From IMG/VR virus record IMGVR_UViG_3300025138_000378, positions 1 to 23,256 of that record: a stretch of 23,256 nt of DNA; one strand, given 5' to 3'. Made by a program: the position numbers and the translations under genes. Shown here one piece after another: positions 21,478-23,256 of the stretch. Below the pieces are notes generated by a model. That model saw only the letters and a list, made by a program, of their open reading frames with translations, was not told where the DNA came from and made no database searches. How positions within the stretch are numbered: position 1 is the stretch's first letter; each line of letters opens with the position of its first letter. The stretch comes from a virus.

Positions 21478-21661
21478 TTCTCCATCCTTCAAAATAAGAA
21501 TCAACTTCACCCTCGGTCATATCAACCTCGGCCACAACATTCCTGCCAATGTTATCCAACCAGATATGTGGCTCTGGCTGTCTTCCATAGTATCGGTCTG
21601 CGGCCCCACGGTCTGAGGCTCGATCCTCCCGATCCATCATCCAAGCTTTTACTTTACCCAT
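21452..21661 (-). CDS. small acidic hypothetical protein (69 aa)
   Basis: A 69-residue protein from ATG 21661, with AAGGAGG eight bases upstream; the in-frame TTG at 21667 is less likely. It begins MGKVKAWMMDRED, a pattern like other tiny phage proteins, and the rest is acidic with aromatic residues (EVDSYFEGWRNEED). The ATG overlaps the stop of a 22-codon ORF as TAATG, so the two are probably coupled. Function unknown. Confidence 0.75.
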   Translation of the reverse strand: MGKVKAWMMDREDRASDRGAADRYYGRQPEPHIWLDNIGRNVVAEVDMTEGEVDSYFEGWRNEEDRKEW

Positions 21662-21729
21662 TACCAATCCTCCTTAAATATTTTGCGGAATATCTCATCC
21701 AACATGTCTTCCATTTCACGATCCGTCAT
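21661..21729 (-). CDS. possible 22-residue peptide
   Basis: A 22-codon ORF, MTDREMEDMLDEIFRKIFKE plus two residues. GGAGG stands six bases before the ATG, and its TAA overlaps the next gene's ATG. The sequence would form one amphipathic helix. It could be a real micro-protein or a translational coupler that feeds ribosomes to the 69-residue gene. Without it, 21662-21715 would be an unexplained gap in an otherwise gap-free operon. Confidence 0.5.
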   Translation of the reverse strand: MTDREMEDMLDEIFRKIFKEDW

Positions 21730-21850
21730 CTTCATCCTCCCAATAACTAATGTGCGGTTTGTTTTCTGTAGCCTCACTAACCTCAACATAAATAGTAAAA
21801 CCATTTAGTTCGATGTAAGCAGACACAGGACTTCTAACGTCAAGTATCAT
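21716..21850 (-). CDS. small beta-rich acidic protein (44 aa)
   Basis: A 44-residue ORF too short for most gene callers. It has beta-type sequence (VSAYIELNGFTIYVEVSEAT) and an acidic end (WEDEDDGS). GGAGG is six bases before the ATG, lying inside the last codons of the upstream gene (11-base overlap). The end overlaps the 22-codon ORF by 14 bases. A tidy ribosome site and tiling with neighbours support it. Function unknown. Confidence 0.75.
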   Translation of the reverse strand: MILDVRSPVSAYIELNGFTIYVEVSEATENKPHISYWEDEDDGS

Positions 21851-22085
21851 CTCTCACCTCCTTACGTTTTTCCATTGCCCACTCTCCTGTAAAATCACAG
21901 GTAATGGTCATTTCCATTTTCCAATCATCTGAAGGAGTAAGGGTCAAAGCCAGTTGATCAGCGGCATCCCAACACATTGCAACGAAAGCCTCAGTGGTAG
22001 TGAATCCGTCACTATCAGACGGAACAGTTAACTCTCCCAAAGGGACTTTGTTCTCGTCCCAAAGTTTAATCTTTGCTTCTAACAT
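21840..22085 (-). CDS. small beta-rich hypothetical protein (81 aa)
   Basis: An 81-residue protein with beta-type opening (MLEAKIKLWDENKVPLGELTVPS), a helical middle (TTEAFVAMCWDAADQLALTL) and a second beta pair (WKMEMTITCDFTGEW). The pattern resembles small alpha-beta sandwich proteins of phage early regions, but I can name no family. Only a weak ribosome site is visible and the ATG overlaps the preceding gene by seven bases, so translation is probably coupled. Confidence 0.75.
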   Translation of the reverse strand: MLEAKIKLWDENKVPLGELTVPSDSDGFTTTEAFVAMCWDAADQLALTLTPSDDWKMEMTITCDFTGEWAMEKRKEVRDDT

Positions 22086-22420
22086 TTTGACACCTGCCAG
22101 TCCTCAAGAACCGTTGCCTGATGGCATTCAATATCCAACCCTTCAGGCTGATCGTCCTTAACAATGTCAGACAAAACCATCCAAGCATCCCACGCCATCC
22201 TCGCAACACCGTCATAGTACCCAGTCTCTAGGTCCTTGACCAATTGCTGTAACTCACCAAACTCAGAATCCTCTTCATCGTACTCGTACCCATTGAGATA
22301 CTCTCGGGCAGACTCGAGCGTCTGATCGATGTACCAAAGATTGGCAACGTGGGTGTTCTTGCAAACGTAGGTGTTCACTTCACCGTCCAAAGTTTGACTC
22401 ACTATTACTTGTACCTGCAT
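22079..22420 (-). CDS. acidic hypothetical protein (113 aa)
   Basis: A 113-residue, strongly acidic protein: YLNGYEYDEEDSEFGELQQLVKDLE, then DAWMVLSDIVKDDQPEGLDIE. The N-terminus is beta-prone (MQVQVIVSQTLDGEVNTYVCK). Many host-inhibiting phage early proteins are small and acidic, including DNA mimics, but no specific signature is seen here. GGAGGATGAAGC precedes the ATG. It overlaps the YubB-like gene by 16 bases and the next by seven. Confidence 0.75.
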   Translation of the reverse strand: MQVQVIVSQTLDGEVNTYVCKNTHVANLWYIDQTLESAREYLNGYEYDEEDSEFGELQQLVKDLETGYYDGVARMAWDAWMVLSDIVKDDQPEGLDIECHQATVLEDWQVSKC

Positions 22421-22896
22421 GCTTCATCCTCCTCTATGACCTCATCGATGTGCGGCCTCCATGCCTTGTCTACTCCGTCAATAAACTTACCTTTGAAGTC
22501 CATGCCCTCGTCTTCATAATGTGCATGAACCTTGACCCCCATGTTGTGCAGCTTCTTCCATATCGGAATAGGCGGACCCCATGCCGTCCAACATTTGAAC
22601 GTGAACCACGGCTCTCTTTTTTTCTGAAGAAAGTCTAAGTTAGACTCGATCATCTCGACCTCGCACACGTCCCACTTGGTGCCCCAGAACTCGAGACGCC
22701 AGTTGTACCAAGCAGGGGTCTTCGTTTCGAAACCATACTTCTCAGTCTCATCCACATCAGGCAGTAAATATGTTTTAAGTGGCATCGGTGACACAACATC
22801 ACAGAACCGATTATTCTCTGACAGGTTGTGATGTAAGTATTGGACCACGTCCCTCGGACCTCCAACAGTGACAGTTTGATAACAATGATTTGGCAT
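22405..22896 (-). CDS. YubB/DUF1281-like ferredoxin-fold phage/plasmid protein (163 aa)
   Basis: A 163-residue protein from ATG 22896, giving the family-typical opening MPNHCYQTVTVGG. A TTG at 22908 is an alternative. Family signatures are AWYNWRLEFWGTKWDV in the middle, FKCWTAWGPPIPIWKKL further on and HAHYEDEGMDFKGKFIDGV near the end. These match the YubB/API92-type DUF1281 proteins, which are common on phages and plasmids and have a ferredoxin-like fold. The function is not established, and some are discussed as anti-defence or conjugation accessories. It starts in a TAATG overlap with the preceding gene. Confidence 0.8.
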   Translation of the reverse strand: MPNHCYQTVTVGGPRDVVQYLHHNLSENNRFCDVVSPMPLKTYLLPDVDETEKYGFETKTPAWYNWRLEFWGTKWDVCEVEMIESNLDFLQKKREPWFTFKCWTAWGPPIPIWKKLHNMGVKVHAHYEDEGMDFKGKFIDGVDKAWRPHIDEVIEEDEACRYK

Positions 22897-23078
22897 TACA
22901 CCCCCCAATCTAAAAATTTTTCATCACCAGTAATCGGGCAGTCAAAGTGACCGTCCGAACCAATGTCTTGCTTGTGATCTTCCTTGAGAATTCTGTAGAA
23001 CTCCTTCTCGTTCTTCGCCTCAATCGTACCGAACATAGCGCCGTAGTCGCTATCAAAACAAAAATGATACTCTTCCAT
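22896..23078 (-). CDS. small hypothetical protein (60 aa)
   Basis: A 60-residue acidic protein (EEYHFCFDSDYGAMFGTIEAKNEKEFYRILKED). The pattern is one short beta-alpha-beta unit followed by a loop with a Cys and several Asp. No family recognised. Both boundaries are one-base TAATG overlaps, which strongly suggests an authentic coupled gene. Confidence 0.8.
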   Translation of the reverse strand: MEEYHFCFDSDYGAMFGTIEAKNEKEFYRILKEDHKQDIGSDGHFDCPITGDEKFLDWGV

Positions 23079-23256
23079 TACACGTCCCCCAATTCATCAT
23101 GTAACCTACTGATAATCGCACCCAGTGCTGAACCCAAATGCTTGCGGTCACACACTGTCACCACATCTCGCACATCGTAGGCGTTGAGATCTCGTGCAGG
23201 TTTGTATTCACTGCAAGTAATGCCAGTTTGTGTGGGTGGTGTGGGTTCTGGATACC
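23078..23256 (-). CDS. C-terminal part of a gene running off the right edge
   Basis: An open frame without stop from the window edge to TAA at 23078-23080, at least 58 residues. The visible part has a Pro/Thr-rich section (YPEPTPPTQTG) and an alpha-beta end (CDRKHLGSALGAIISRLHDELGDV). The start lies outside the window. The stop overlaps the next ATG as TAATG, so it continues the leftward operon. I recognise no family. Confidence 0.65.
   Translation of the reverse strand, partial: YPEPTPPTQTGITCSEYKPARDLNAYDVRDVVTVCDRKHLGSALGAIISRLHDELGDV

Overview
This window looks like a stretch of a tailed, double-stranded DNA phage genome with podovirus-like structural genes. The seven rightward genes at the left include a P22 gp10-like head/DNA-stabilisation protein, glycine-rich and proline-rich virion-type proteins, and a 1517-residue giant protein of the internal-virion/DNA-ejection kind. 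The leftward genes encode a complete phage replication set. I see no rRNA, tRNA, transposase, integrase, CRISPR array or bacterial housekeeping gene. The style resembles marine phage contigs from alphaproteobacterial hosts, but that assignment is inference and no host marker is present.

Layout. (1) 18-9909, plus strand: tightly packed structural genes with ATGA or TAATG junctions. (2) 9906-16945, minus strand: replication operon. Read in its direction of transcription it encodes a coiled-coil protein of unknown role, a probable ssDNA-binding protein, an archaeo-eukaryotic-type primase, an AlpA-like HTH protein, a UvrD-like SF1 helicase, a 51-residue zinc protein, a DUF6378-like protein and a family A DNA polymerase. 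(3) 16946-18782, plus strand: a short cassette with a promoter-like divergent region, an SNF2-type helicase, a 74-residue protein, an intergenic region of stacked inverted repeats and a strong intrinsic terminator. (4) 18776-23256, minus strand: about seventeen very small overlapping genes. They include HTH, winged-helix, zinc and cold-shock-like proteins and one YubB/DUF1281-like protein. The set is typical of phage early/host-takeover regions. The last gene runs off the right edge.

How the genes fit together. Primase, SSB-like protein, SF1 and SNF2 helicases and polymerase could form a replisome that has no visible DnaB or DnaG. The primase and the SSB-like protein both end in an acidic tail finishing in IPF, like the tip of bacterial SSB, which suggests a shared docking partner. 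The polymerase carries leucine at the position equivalent to E. coli Pol I Phe762, a hallmark of an abundant marine phage polymerase class.

Other signals that gene calls do not explain: short PxGF(S/N)LDP motifs duplicated at both ends of the giant virion protein; TCGA about four- to eight-fold denser in the replication/early half than in the structural half by hand count; a hairpin spanning two overlapping tail-to-tail stop codons; and several genes missed by ordinary length cut-offs.
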